Source: Cloacimonetes bacterium UBA6097
Lineage (GTDB): Bacteria > Cloacimonadota > Cloacimonadia > Cloacimonadales > Cloacimonadaceae
Assembly: GCA_002435865.1 (NCBI GenBank)
Contig: DIWV01000013.1
Location: forward strand, 74,723-138,722
DNA: 64,000 nucleotides
Direction of reading: 5' to 3'
A model generated the notes under the pieces. It was not told the origin of the DNA. It saw only the letters and a program-made list of their open reading frames with translations, and did no database searches. The first letter of the stretch is position 1. Each line of letters starts with the position of its first letter. Position numbers and translations under genes: made by a program. Of this stretch, positions 26,904-36,438 are shown piece after piece.

Positions 26904-28961
26904 CTATTTTGCTCTTACGACCCTGAAACCTACATAAGGATAGGCTTGGGTAGGTTTTCCCCTGTATCTGAATAAAACACCAAGACTATTGTCCTGTCCG
27001 TTCTTGATGTTTCCGCCCCTGATTGATTTGTATTCACCTGTAACAGGACCGGTGGGATTTATAAAGGGCATTGTTTTGGGATAGCCGGAATCATACCAGT
27101 CCCAGCACCATTCGCTTACATTGCCGGTCATATCATAAATGCCGAAAGCGTTTGGTCTTTTGGTTTTTACAGGATGAATATGATTGTCTGAGTTTGATTT
27201 ATACCATGCATACTGAACCGGTGAATCTGCCCCACTGTACATGGTGAATTTATTTGCTCTGGCGGCATATTCCCACTCTGCTTCAGTCGGTAGACGATAT
27301 CCATTTGCCTTGAAATTACAGGTAATGCTTCTGGAAGCACCTGTACCAATAATCTTATAGCATTGAGTTAATCCTTCAACATCGCTTCTGTTATTGCAAT
27401 AAATGATAACGTCAAACCAGGAGACGTTATCAACCGGCAGGTTATTGCCAACAGAACTACACCTTATTGGTCTCATATACACATTCCATTCTGCCTGGGT
27501 GATTTCTGCCTTTGAAATGTAAAAGCCATTCAGGGAAACATTATCCAGAGCATCTTTTTTAAGCGTTCCATAGGAATATGTACCCCCATAGATATAAACC
27601 AAACCTTCTGGAATAGTCTGTTGTTTTTGCTCTGATGTTTGATTGCTGGTAACACTGAAATCCTGTTTATCCTCTTCTCTGTTAAAAATAGGCTGCGGAG
27701 GAGGAATGTATACATTAGGATTAATGTTTATTTCCTTTGGATGCTGACCGGAATCATCCTTTTTCAGCTCTATTCTCTGTGGATTAGATTTGATTCTGCG
27801 GTAACTGTCATCAGCTATGGGAGAATAAACTTCTGTAGTGTCCTTAACGTCTGTGACAAAACCAGTGAACTTGAAAGTAGTCTTTTTATGACTGAATACA
27901 GTATCTAAAAGATTGGTACTCATTAATATGCCAATAAAAACAACGATAAATATAATCACAATCCAGAAATAAATATCAAGCCTGCGTTCCGGAAGTGTTA
28001 AGTCTCCGCCATTTTTATGAACCTTGAAATCACTCTCATCAAGAGTATAAACATCATCCTGCCTGATTGGTTTTAAGTCTTTCAGGGCTTTCTCAAGCTT
28101 AATAAATCCTTCATATCTCTGATTGATATTTCTGTGCAGACATTCACCGATGATTTCATTTATTCCGATGGTAATTCCGGAAATGTAATCAAATTTCTTT
28201 TCAATAAGCTTGAGTGGTGTATACAGGGTTTCATAAAAAGCAGAAGTGGAAAAGAGTTTTGCCAGCACCAAACCCATGTTAAAGATATCTTCTCTTTCAT
28301 CTGTAACATCATAATTGATTCCGGAGGGAAGGATTATAGCGTTACCTTGCTCAGAGACGACTATGTCATATAAATCCAGCTTGCGGATTGCCAATCCAGC
28401 CTTACGTATGGCAATCGCTGCGTTAACTATCTGCCTTGCTATCTCCCTTACTTTCTCCTCTGTTAGTAATCCCGGATTACGTTCTTTGATGATTGACAGA
28501 TTGGAACCCTTAATGTATTCAGAAACGATATAAGTCGGTTTTGATGTTTGGTTTACTTCATAGACTTTGGCAATGTTGGGATGAGATAGTGTTTTAATTT
28601 TTGACATTCGAACAATTGCACCCAGCATTTTATCCAGGTTATCAAAATAGGACTGGTAAAAGAGTTTTAAAGAACGTTGAAGGCAATCATATTCATCATT
28701 AACAAGATAGACTATGCCATCATTATTTCTGCCGAGGACTTTCTCAATTTTATACCTTTCCTGGAAAACATCCCCGGGATCGAGTAATGTAAAAGTAAGG
28801 TCTGCTTTGTATGAATGTGTTTTCTCTGCAGATATGGGTATTGTTTCTTCAGGGAGAGCCTGGATTTCAGGTTTAACTTCATGAATAAGCTTTTGTCCGC
28901 ATTGTGGGCAGAAATTAGCGCTTTCACTTAACTTGAAGCCGCAATTGCTGCAATAATGCAT
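26904..28961 (-). CDS. Zinc-ribbon / kinase-like / membrane / FGE-sulfatase-like fusion protein
   Basis: A 685-residue protein in four parts: a zinc ribbon (CSNCGF...CPQCGQ, residues 4-24); a Ser/Thr-kinase-like domain (about 70-300) beginning YKIEKVLGRNNDG; one membrane helix (about 328-350); and a C-terminal formylglycine-generating-enzyme/SUMF1-like domain (about 455-685) with VSWFDVIIYCN, YRLPTEAEWEYAAR, MTGNVSEWCWDWYD and GGFRVVRA-like ending. The kinase catalytic loop reads AIRKLDLYDIVV where HRDLKPENI is expected, and no DFG is seen, so the domain is probably a pseudokinase. GGGAG precedes the ATG. The layout suggests a signal-dependent membrane protein with an extracytoplasmic FGE-like domain. 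Confidence 0.85.
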   Translation of the reverse strand: MHYCSNCGFKLSESANFCPQCGQKLIHEVKPEIQALPEETIPISAEKTHSYKADLTFTLLDPGDVFQERYKIEKVLGRNNDGIVYLVNDEYDCLQRSLKLFYQSYFDNLDKMLGAIVRMSKIKTLSHPNIAKVYEVNQTSKPTYIVSEYIKGSNLSIIKERNPGLLTEEKVREIARQIVNAAIAIRKAGLAIRKLDLYDIVVSEQGNAIILPSGINYDVTDEREDIFNMGLVLAKLFSTSAFYETLYTPLKLIEKKFDYISGITIGINEIIGECLHRNINQRYEGFIKLEKALKDLKPIRQDDVYTLDESDFKVHKNGGDLTLPERRLDIYFWIVIIFIVVFIGILMSTNLLDTVFSHKKTTFKFTGFVTDVKDTTEVYSPIADDSYRRIKSNPQRIELKKDDSGQHPKEININPNVYIPPPQPIFNREEDKQDFSVTSNQTSEQKQQTIPEGLVYIYGGTYSYGTLKKDALDNVSLNGFYISKAEITQAEWNVYMRPIRCSSVGNNLPVDNVSWFDVIIYCNNRSDVEGLTQCYKIIGTGASRSITCNFKANGYRLPTEAEWEYAARANKFTMYSGADSPVQYAWYKSNSDNHIHPVKTKRPNAFGIYDMTGNVSEWCWDWYDSGYPKTMPFINPTGPVTGEYKSIRGGNIKNGQDNSLGVLFRYRGKPTQAYPYVGFRVVRAK

Positions 28962-29008
28962 GTTGTCTCCCTGAAACTCCGTACAATTATCCTTTTATCT
29001 AAATACAA

Positions 29009-29037
29009 CAAGCAGAGAGTTTTATGCTCTCTGCTTG
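29009..29037 (-). terminator. Terminator hairpin after ileS
   Basis: An 11-bp perfect stem (29009-29019 with 29027-29037) lies just past the ileS stop; the minus-strand continuation is T-rich (TTGTATTT). Confidence 0.7.
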
Positions 29038-29044
29038 AAGGTTA

Positions 29045-32000
29045 TTATCTGTTAATAACAAACCAGACGTCTTTGCCGTTAATGTCATACTGTTTCATAG
29101 CAGGTATTTTTTCTGTGAGTCGCTTCAGTTCATCTGTAAGTGTCTCACTTTTAATATAATCGGCATGGGTTTGCATTGCAAGGGCAATATCATCATCTCC
29201 GGTCCACTGAACAGAGATTCTGTCCATTATCTCAAAACCGGATTCTTTGCGTGTATACTGGATTTTATTTATCAGCTCACGCGCATAGCCTTCAGTAATG
29301 AGTTCGGGCGTAAGGGTTGTATCCATTGCAACAAACAGTTTACGGTTAGCCTGGAAGACAAATCCTTCTTTGGGCTTGATTGAAACCTGCATGTCTTCCG
29401 AGGTCAGCTTCAGTTTTTCACCTTCGACTGTTACTTCAAAATAACCCCTTGTTTTGAATGAATGCATTGCTTCTGTTCCATTTACCTGTGGCAGCAATGT
29501 ACTCAAAGCTTTGACATACTTACCGTATTTGGGTCCCATTACCTTGAAATCCGGCTTCAGTTCATACTGCACAAAACCGTCATTCTCTGCAACATACTTT
29601 ATCTCATGAATATTAATCTCTTCCTGGATAAGTCCAAACATACGATTAGTTACATACCTTACATCTTCAGGGACATAAAGTGCAGACAAAGGCTGACGCA
29701 CTTTTATCTGACAGTCATTTCGGGCAGCTCTGCCCAGAGACACAATGTCAATAACTGTCTGCATTTCTTCTTCCAGTTCGGAATAAATATACTTTTCCTC
29801 CGGCTTGGGAAAATCTGCCAGATGTACACTATCTTTTCCTGTAAGGTTCCGATAGATTTCGTCAGATAAATATGGAGCAAAAGGTGCCATCAGCTTACTG
29901 ACTTCCACCATTACCTGATACAAGGTTATATAAGCATCTATCTTGTCCTTGGTAAGTTTTATAGACCAGAACCGGCGTCTGCTGCGGCGTACATACCAGT
30001 TGGAAACTTCATCAATAACGAAGTCCTGGATAGCACGCACGCTTTTGGTGAAATCAAACTGCTCGTTCCAATCGGTTACTTTCTTAATCAGAGACTGCAG
30101 CCTGGAAACAATCCATTTATCAATTTCTGCGGTTTTTTCCCAGGAAGGTGGATATTTTGACACATCAAAGCTATCAATATTGGCATAAGTACTGAAGAAA
30201 GAATATACATTCCTGAGTGTGCCGATGTACTTATTAACTACTTCTTTGACTTCTTCAATATTAAACCGTGTTGGCAGCCAGGGTGGACTTGCTTCCAGTA
30301 AATACCAGCGGATGGCATCTGCTCCATAGGTAGCCATCAGTTCCATCGGTTCTACGGCATTACCCTTGCTTTTGCTCATCTTCTGACCGTTTTTATCCAG
30401 AATCATATCATTAACCAGACATTTCTTATAGCTTGTTTTGCCTGTCAGCAAAGTTGAGATAGTCAGCATGGAATAAAACCAACCTCGGGTCTGGTCAAGA
30501 CCTTCAGCTATAAAATCAGCAGGGAACAGACCGTTCTCCAGTAAATCTGCATTTTCAAACGGATAGTGCCATTGGGCAAACGGCATGGAACCACTATCAA
30601 ACCAGCAGTCAATAACTTCACTTGTACGATGCATCATACCCTGGCATTTCTCACAGGTCAAAACCACATCGTCAACATAAGGTTTGTGTAATTCTATATC
30701 AGCAGGAACGGGATTACCGTTTTCCAGCCTGCCCTGGGCTTTTAATTCTGTAATGGAGCCAATAGAGGTTTGGTGTTCACAATGGTCGCAAACCCAGATA
30801 TTAAGAGGTGTGCCCCAGAATCTGTCTCTGGATAGCGCCCAGTCGACATTGTTTTCCAGCCATTCGCCGAAACGTTTCTCACCCACAAAAGAAGGATACC
30901 AGTCAATCTGTTTGTTTTGCTCAATCAGCTGTTGTTTAAACTGGGTTGTCCTGATATACCAGCTTTCACGGGCATAATAAATCAGAGGACTGTCACATCT
31001 CCAGCAGTGCGGATAGCTGTGCTTAACCTGCTCTCTGCGGTAAAGGATTTCCCGTTCTTTCAAGTCCCTGATTATGTCTTTATCGGCAGTTTTAACAAAT
31101 TGTCCTGCCCAGGGAGTAACCACTTCTGAAAACTTGCCTTCAACATTAACAGGCTGAACAAAAGGAAGGTTATACTTCTGAGCCAGGGTAAAGTCATCCT
31201 GCCCGAATGCCGGTGCAGTATGCACGATACCGGTTCCGTCTTCCATGGTAACATAATCAGCCAGCCCTACATACCAGGCTTTCTGTTCAGGCTCAACAAA
31301 GCGGAATAACGGTTCATATTGCCTGTGTTCCAGAGTCTTGCCCTTAAATTCATCTATAATTTCATATTCCCCATCCAGCACATTAAGCCTTGCTTTTGCC
31401 ATGATGAGGTTGTAATCTTTATGTTTAACTTTTACATAATCTTCTTTGGGATTAACTGCCAATGCTACATTAGAAATCAGTGTCCAGGGAGTTGTGGTCC
31501 AAACCAGGTAATATAGGTTTTCTTCGTCTGTTGCCTTAAACCTTACAAACACGGACGGATCTTCTACATCTCTGTAACCTTGTGCTACTTCATGTGAAGA
31601 CAATGGTGTTCCGCAGCTGGGACAATAGGGTACAATCTTGTAACCCTGATAAATCAGACCGCGATCGTGAAAGTTCTTCAGAATCCACCAGACAGATTCT
31701 ATATAATCATTGCTGAGAGTAATATAGGGGTGGTCAAGGTCAATCCAGTAACCCATCGTTTCCGTCATTTCACGCCACTGTTTTTCATAGGTAAAGACGG
31801 ATTCTTTGCATTTTTTGTTAAAAGCTTCCACACCGTATTCTTCGATGCCTTTCTTGTCTTCCAGTCCCAACTGTTTTTCTACTTCAATCTCCACCGGCAG
31901 ACCGTGTGTGTCCCAACCGGCTTTACGCTTTACCTGAAAGCCCTGCATGGTCTTGAGCCGGCATTGGGCATCCTTGAGCAGACGGGCTATCATATGATGG

Positions 32001-32167
32001 GTTCCGGGCATGCCGTTAGCAGTAGGAGGTCCTTCATAAAAGACATATTTAGGCTTGCCTTCGCGGAAGTCTTCACTTTTCCTGATAATATCGTGTTTTT
32101 TCCAGTATTCCCTTACCCTGTCTTCCAGATGTTTCGGGCTTTCTTTGAGGTCTAAAGGTTTGTACAT
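29045..32167 (-). CDS. ileS: Isoleucyl-tRNA synthetase (long, type-2-like)
   Basis: A 1040-residue class I synthetase that charges tRNA-Ile and edits valine. It shows PPTANGMPGTHH (HIGH-equivalent, about 47-58), the CP1 editing domain with TTTPWTL and GWDTHGLPVEIE, WFDSGSMPFAQWHYP, and GQKMSKSKGNAV (about 596-607). The GTHH form of the HIGH region and the C-terminal extension resemble the eukaryotic/archaeal-like IleS2 class, often linked to mupirocin tolerance; this subtype call is tentative. AGGA lies seven bases before the ATG. Confidence 0.96.
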   Translation of the reverse strand: MYKPLDLKESPKHLEDRVREYWKKHDIIRKSEDFREGKPKYVFYEGPPTANGMPGTHHMIARLLKDAQCRLKTMQGFQVKRKAGWDTHGLPVEIEVEKQLGLEDKKGIEEYGVEAFNKKCKESVFTYEKQWREMTETMGYWIDLDHPYITLSNDYIESVWWILKNFHDRGLIYQGYKIVPYCPSCGTPLSSHEVAQGYRDVEDPSVFVRFKATDEENLYYLVWTTTPWTLISNVALAVNPKEDYVKVKHKDYNLIMAKARLNVLDGEYEIIDEFKGKTLEHRQYEPLFRFVEPEQKAWYVGLADYVTMEDGTGIVHTAPAFGQDDFTLAQKYNLPFVQPVNVEGKFSEVVTPWAGQFVKTADKDIIRDLKEREILYRREQVKHSYPHCWRCDSPLIYYARESWYIRTTQFKQQLIEQNKQIDWYPSFVGEKRFGEWLENNVDWALSRDRFWGTPLNIWVCDHCEHQTSIGSITELKAQGRLENGNPVPADIELHKPYVDDVVLTCEKCQGMMHRTSEVIDCWFDSGSMPFAQWHYPFENADLLENGLFPADFIAEGLDQTRGWFYSMLTISTLLTGKTSYKKCLVNDMILDKNGQKMSKSKGNAVEPMELMATYGADAIRWYLLEASPPWLPTRFNIEEVKEVVNKYIGTLRNVYSFFSTYANIDSFDVSKYPPSWEKTAEIDKWIVSRLQSLIKKVTDWNEQFDFTKSVRAIQDFVIDEVSNWYVRRSRRRFWSIKLTKDKIDAYITLYQVMVEVSKLMAPFAPYLSDEIYRNLTGKDSVHLADFPKPEEKYIYSELEEEMQTVIDIVSLGRAARNDCQIKVRQPLSALYVPEDVRYVTNRMFGLIQEEINIHEIKYVAENDGFVQYELKPDFKVMGPKYGKYVKALSTLLPQVNGTEAMHSFKTRGYFEVTVEGEKLKLTSEDMQVSIKPKEGFVFQANRKLFVAMDTTLTPELITEGYARELINKIQYTRKESGFEIMDRISVQWTGDDDIALAMQTHADYIKSETLTDELKRLTEKIPAMKQYDINGKDVWFVINR

Positions 32168-32309
32168 TGCTTTTTCCTGTAATTTATGCTATTTAGAGAC
32201 ACTGAGTCATAGAGTTCTTGTTACCTGTTAAGATTCACGCCTTCGCGGGAATGACAATTCACAAATAACTCATCACCCGTAACCCGTAACTCATTACCCG
32301 TAACTGTTT

Positions 32310-32672
32310 TTATACTTTTTTAAGTCCGGTACGTTTCTGTCCGGGAACAAAAGGCTTTTTAACCGGCGGAGGAGCCATTCTTTTGTGTTCGTGTGCAATT
32401 TCTTTGCTGATTTCTTTTTCTTCTTCCTCAGCAGGAGCTTCTTCAAACAACTCGCTGAAGTGTTCTTTGAGGTCTGCATGTCCGCTGACGTAGGCTTTCC
32501 AATCTTCCATGACTGCTTCAATATCCACACACTTGGTGCAGGTAATAAGCAGATTCTGGTCATTAACGCCAATCCAGCCGCGGTCATAGCAAAGGCTGCA
32601 GCTCTTCTTTTTGCGGTGTTTGAGAGCCATTTTTTTAGCTTCATCCAGATGTTTTTCATCTAATGTAAACAT
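32310..32672 (-). CDS. Small CxxC zinc-binding-like protein
   Basis: A 120-residue protein with CSLCYDRGW and CTKCVDIE, a four-Cys cluster (about residues 25-48) that probably binds zinc. The tail is Glu/Lys-rich and ends in proline-rich PPPVKKPFVPGQK. GGAGAA precedes the ATG at 32672. A second long frame overlaps it on the same strand, but only this one has a ribosome site and a sensible composition. Function unknown; it lies upstream of ileS. Confidence 0.75.
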   Translation of the reverse strand: MFTLDEKHLDEAKKMALKHRKKKSCSLCYDRGWIGVNDQNLLITCTKCVDIEAVMEDWKAYVSGHADLKEHFSELFEEAPAEEEEKEISKEIAHEHKRMAPPPVKKPFVPGQKRTGLKKV

Positions 32673-32821
32673 AGCATCTTCTCCTTTTTCAACTACTTGC
32701 AGTAATGAAGATTAACTAATGATATAGTTATCCAGATTTGCCATTAATTCAAACCTGCAATTTCTGAAAAGGAATTTTTTCCTTTTTCAGTATTAACTGT
32801 TATTGTGACTATGAGTTACGC

Positions 32822-33364
32822 TTATTTCTTAGGTCTGCCTTTGCCTGTTGGCTTAATCTGGATTTCTGCCTGTTTCTCGGGTTTTTCCGCCTTTGGGGTT
32901 TTAGTTTTTACAACCGGTTTTTCTACATTTTTTTCTACCGGTTGTTCTACTACAGGTTGTACCTTTGGTGCAACGGGTGCCGACAGCATTACTTTACGCA
33001 TTTCGACTTTGATGACGGGTTCCAGTTTATGGGAAACCACGTATAAGGTCTTGTTGCGTGCCAAAGCCAGCTTGTCCTCAATGGACAGGGCTTCAAGTTC
33101 TTTCAGGTCGGTAACGCGTTCAACTTTACCGGTTGCCTGGTCTACGATTTGAACAAATGTCTGTTTCTCAGCCATGAAGAGAACCTCCATTATATATTTC
33201 TCAGGAAATTTTTCGCATATCTTGGTAACGAAATCGATGTATTCTGCGGCGTGCTGGCGATAGTAGAAACGAAAAGACCTGCACCTCTCTATGCGCGGGC
33301 ATATTGCACATAATTGGGGTGTGATGACTTTGTTTCGTTTTACTTCGCAGTGAAAGATTTTCAT
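32822..33364 (-). CDS. Small basic protein with Cys-rich N-terminus and Pro/Lys-rich tail; start uncertain
   Basis: The frame from the ATG at 33364 gives 180 residues. The first 65 contain a Cys pattern (CAICPRIERCRSFRFYY, later KIC). A second ATG at 33175 (MAEKQTFVQIVDQ) has a strong GGAGG at the right spacing, whereas 33364 has none, so a 117-residue product is also possible. The shared C-terminal half has low-complexity runs of PV-E-KPVVK and ends KGRPKK, an AT-hook-like tip. No family recognised. Confidence 0.6.
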   Translation of the reverse strand: MKIFHCEVKRNKVITPQLCAICPRIERCRSFRFYYRQHAAEYIDFVTKICEKFPEKYIMEVLFMAEKQTFVQIVDQATGKVERVTDLKELEALSIEDKLALARNKTLYVVSHKLEPVIKVEMRKVMLSAPVAPKVQPVVEQPVEKNVEKPVVKTKTPKAEKPEKQAEIQIKPTGKGRPKK

Positions 33365-33470
33365 AACTTGTTTATATACCGCCAATCCACAGTTTTTCTT
33401 ATTGCCAGATTATCTGTGGAAAGGCTTTTGTCAATAAAATAACGTGATTACTTGCACTTAGGGTGTTTTT

Positions 33471-33568
33471 TAACCACAGAATACACAGAAAAAACAGAAG
33501 GCACTGAATTTGCGTCATTCCTGCCTGCGCAGGAACGACACATTCTAGATTTTCTGTGTTTTGTGGAT
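33471..33568. repeat. Nested inverted repeat (CCACAGA... with inner CCTGC palindrome)
   Basis: Outer arms CCACAGAATACACAGAAAA (from 33474) and TTTTCTGTGTTTTGTGG (to about 33567) are complementary with small gaps. Between them is an inner palindrome around CCTGCCTGCGCAGG with GTCATTCC and GGAACGAC flanks. Single outer units recur at about 33838, 33918, 41951 and 63607. Confidence 0.7.
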
Positions 33569-33641
33569 AAAAATATTTCATGCCGAACCATTTATCTTCA
33601 TTTATATCAGACATAAACTGTTTCTTCAGACTTCTTTAAGC

Positions 33642-33727
33642 CAGGTCGATATCCAGTCGATAACCAGTCGATGTCCAGTCGATGAAACATCGACCGGTTA
33701 TCGAGCGGATATCGAGAGAAAATCGAC
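33642..33727. repeat. CAGTCGAT inverted-repeat cluster, copy 2
   Basis: The left half has GTCGATATCC, AGTCGATAACC, AGTCGATGTCC and AGTCGATG. The right half, after AAA, reads CATCGACCGGTTATCGAGC then GGATATCGAGA, complementary to the left units in reverse order, so a long imperfect hairpin can form. The unit order is shared with 19101-19176. Confidence 0.85.
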
Positions 33728-33990
33728 ATTTGTTAGAGTTGAGGTTAAAGATTTTTTTAGCATAGAACAATTTCCGGATTCCTGTCTGGACCGGACTAAC
33801 CAGGAATTGTGTTTTGTATTCTTTTTTGTCGTTTCTTTGTATTCTGTGGTTAATATAAGTGGTCATGGTGAGCCCGTCGAACCATGTTTATCCTTCGACA
33901 AGCTCAGGATGACTTCCTGTGTATTCTGTGGTTAAAATCTTTTCGTGTGTTTCGTCTTTTTCGTGTATTCCGTGTTCTAACTTCTTTTCT

Positions 33991-34767
33991 TTACCTTGAC
34001 AAAGTCCTGTATATTTTAAGGGCGAAGTCTTTCATATCCAATGGTGTTACATATTTCTTCATACTTCCTGACTGCGATGTACAGATTGACATCAAAGCAG
34101 TTCTGTTGTTAACTTTAAAGTTCACTTCAGAGATGCCCAATGAGTATTCTGCACCTGCGGGAACGTTGGCTATTGGGTTGGCAGGAACGGTAAAAGTCCG
34201 GGCTGTAACAGGTATTTCCTTTGTATAATCATCTTCATAGTCTTCACCGCCTTCTACTTCTGTATAGGCAGTAACACCGGCAATCTGGTGGTCATTATTA
34301 ACCGGCAGTGACCAGGTAAATGTAGCTGACTGAGCAGGATTATATGGCTCAGGGAAGTCAGAATCCGTTATCAGATTTACCATCTTCAGCGTGGTTTCTG
34401 TTTTTGTAACGCCCTCATAGACATATTTAACTGTACAGATTGACCCGGGAGTGACATTGCATTCGCCAATCCAGACGCCCGGTATCAGGCTGATTATATC
34501 TACCACTTCGCCGTTGATAATCAGTTCAGCTGTATCGTTGAAGTCAGGAGGATTGAGACCACCAATCCAGAAAGCAGTTATAAAATATGGAGATTTTCCT
34601 CCAAGTGTATTGAAACCAATCACCCATTCGGCAACAGTCGGGGATATATCGTAAATACTGGTGGGAGTATCTATTTCATCATCTGAGGAATCGGTGGGTC
34701 CGCAGGATACCGTAAACAGCATAAAAAAACCAAGCAACAGTATCATTAACATCCAATATCTGCTCAT
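33991..34767 (-). CDS. Putative lipoprotein with beta-sandwich-like domains
   Basis: A 258-residue protein with leader MSRYWMLMILLLGFFMLFTV and lipobox-like VSC (Cys about 22). The mature part holds immunoglobulin/fibronectin-like stretches (TETTLKMVNLITDSDFPEP, FTWSLPVNNDHQIAGVTAYTEV-type region). AGGAGAG precedes the ATG. No enzyme motif or named family. Probably a cell-envelope protein. Confidence 0.8.
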   Translation of the reverse strand: MSRYWMLMILLLGFFMLFTVSCGPTDSSDDEIDTPTSIYDISPTVAEWVIGFNTLGGKSPYFITAFWIGGLNPPDFNDTAELIINGEVVDIISLIPGVWIGECNVTPGSICTVKYVYEGVTKTETTLKMVNLITDSDFPEPYNPAQSATFTWSLPVNNDHQIAGVTAYTEVEGGEDYEDDYTKEIPVTARTFTVPANPIANVPAGAEYSLGISEVNFKVNNRTALMSICTSQSGSMKKYVTPLDMKDFALKIYRTLSR

Positions 34768-34865
34768 TATTATTCTCTCCTAAACTGTAATTTCAAAAGA
34801 AAACTGTTTATAACAGTGAATAGATTAAGTCAATAGAAAAGCATAACAAGACATCAATCAGTTAA

Positions 34866-35525
34866 TTAAACCAGTGTACCTAACTCCATACTTATACCGT
34901 TTAAAATTACATTTAAACCGAATAGAAAATCAGCATCATTATCGTATCCATTTTCCATTACTAATGCTGTGGCTTCATTTAAAAAGGGAAACTGGGAAGA
35001 ATCAAAGCTTTTAGAAAAAACCTCAGCCAGTTCTTCAAGGGATTTTTCACTGTCAGAGACATGAGTTAATTGCCTGCAATACCCGTAAATATAACTGTCA
35101 ATAAGCGAGGTTACTCGTAGAGACAGCTCGATAGGAAATCCCGCTTTACGAAGAGTTCCGATGTAATTGTTTAAGTACTCCAATCGGTTAATGCCGCTTT
35201 GAATCTGTGAATCCAAAACAAAAGGCAGCCATGGATGTTCGAGGAACAAAGCCATTGCTGACCTTGCCCTGGTTTCCATAATCTTACGCCAATTACAGAC
35301 GGTATTATCATCATGTTCTCCAAAGTCAATATTGGTAACCAATTTGTCTGCCATATGGGAAACAAGCTCATCTTTTGTCTTAAAATAATGATACAGAGAC
35401 ATCGCCTGAATATTCAGTTCGGCAGCCAATTTCCTCATTGACAAGGCATTAATCCCGCCTTTGTCAGCAATGGCTATTGCTTTGGAAATGATTTGCTCTT
35501 TTGAGAGTGCCGGTCGTTTTTCCAT
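34866..35525 (-). CDS. TetR-family transcriptional regulator
   Basis: A 219-residue regulator. The N-terminal helix-turn-helix is clear: LSKEQIISKAIAIADKGG, LSMRKLAAELNI, SLYHYFKTKDEL (about residues 8-55). The C-terminal half is helical and fits a TetR_C ligand-binding dimer domain. AGGAGG precedes the ATG. It may act on the adjacent envelope gene or on the membrane-protein operon beyond; neither operator nor ligand can be seen. Confidence 0.92.
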   Translation of the reverse strand: MEKRPALSKEQIISKAIAIADKGGINALSMRKLAAELNIQAMSLYHYFKTKDELVSHMADKLVTNIDFGEHDDNTVCNWRKIMETRARSAMALFLEHPWLPFVLDSQIQSGINRLEYLNNYIGTLRKAGFPIELSLRVTSLIDSYIYGYCRQLTHVSDSEKSLEELAEVFSKSFDSSQFPFLNEATALVMENGYDNDADFLFGLNVILNGISMELGTLV

Positions 35526-35610
35526 ATCAAAAACCTCCTTTTCTCAGGGTATCAGCTCTGTACCTCATTATTAACAATATTGACAATAGCGCCGGTAATC
35601 GTGTAAAAAA

Positions 35611-36261
35611 TCAATACTCAAAATTTACCCCAATATACATATCAGGTTCAAAGAGGAAGTAGTTATTCCATTTGTCGTCTTCCTGCCTGAAGGCTTGTGG
35701 TACATTTGTGTCAACAGGCCAATATTGGCAATGAATTTGAGGTTCAAGATAAATCTTGTTTTTGAAAAGTGGTATGTGATATCCAAGATGGTACGAAGTA
35801 TAGAGCTTAAAACCATTGCTGATTTTGGAGTTGTTTTCATCCAGATACGTCTTTAACTGCAGCAGTATTTCTGCTGCTGCAAACAATCCCCGCCATATCG
35901 TTCGCTGATACGTAACACCAATGCCGCTTTCCCTTAGCCTTCCGGGATAGAAATTGGTTTCAACGAATTTCAGCTGCTCCTGCATTGGCATGCCCATCGG
36001 GGCAAACAATTTCCAGGTTGCAGCTTTGATGCCGATTTTATCCCTGGGGGTGAGCCTGTATTCAATGTGCAACTCGTAATGGTGCGTATTTGTTTTTTCC
36101 TCTTCATAATTGAGGAGCGAATAATATGTAGTGCTGACTGAAAATTTGTGCTTCTGCACAGAATCATCCGCAAAACTCACATTTGTCTTATTTTGAACCT
36201 GACTGAATGCATTTGCACCCAATATAATACCAAGAACCATTATCAACAGTAACTTTTTCAT
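35611..36261 (-). CDS. Secreted or outer-membrane protein of unknown function
   Basis: A 216-residue protein with a signal peptide (MKKLLLIMVLGIILGANAFSQ). The mature part has alternating hydrophobic strands with many aromatic residues (HHYELHIEYRLTPRDKIGI, GIGVTYQRTIWRGLFAAAEILL, FEPDMYIGVNFEY) and an aromatic C-terminal residue, which fits a small outer-membrane beta-barrel. AGGAGGAG precedes the ATG. It is divergent from the membrane-protein operon at 36439. Confidence 0.78.
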   Translation of the reverse strand: MKKLLLIMVLGIILGANAFSQVQNKTNVSFADDSVQKHKFSVSTTYYSLLNYEEEKTNTHHYELHIEYRLTPRDKIGIKAATWKLFAPMGMPMQEQLKFVETNFYPGRLRESGIGVTYQRTIWRGLFAAAEILLQLKTYLDENNSKISNGFKLYTSYHLGYHIPLFKNKIYLEPQIHCQYWPVDTNVPQAFRQEDDKWNNYFLFEPDMYIGVNFEY

Positions 36262-36438
36262 GTTCTCCTCCTGTTTTTGGACACGGCAACCTTACACCGT
36301 AAGTCCGTCAAGTGCTTTTTTTCCGTTATATTCAACTCATGTGGTAACAAACTGCAAAAACTTCTTGACAGACAAGCGGTTGGCGATAAATATGGGTTTG
36401 TGTTGCCAACCAGTCTTTATAAATATAAGGAGTCTGTT

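Larger units (their letters stand above)
33386..33990. other. Gene-free stretch rich in intergenic repeats
   Basis: About 600 bases without a convincing gene. They hold ACCACAGAATACACAGAA-type repeats in both orientations, a nested palindrome, the second CAGTCGAT cluster, and a GAGCCCGTCGAACC/CTTCGACAAGCTCAGGATGAC unit at about 33868-33912. The short frames here run through these repeats and are not believed. Confidence 0.75.

Noticed and set aside
32294..32659. 121-codon minus-strand frame overlapping the small CxxC protein
   Set aside because: No ribosome site. The other frame has GGAGAA before its ATG and a coherent zinc-binding Cys pattern.
33386..33990. Possible CRISPR array or phage remnant
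   Set aside because: The repeats are irregular, unequal and self-complementary, with no constant spacer length and no cas genes nearby.
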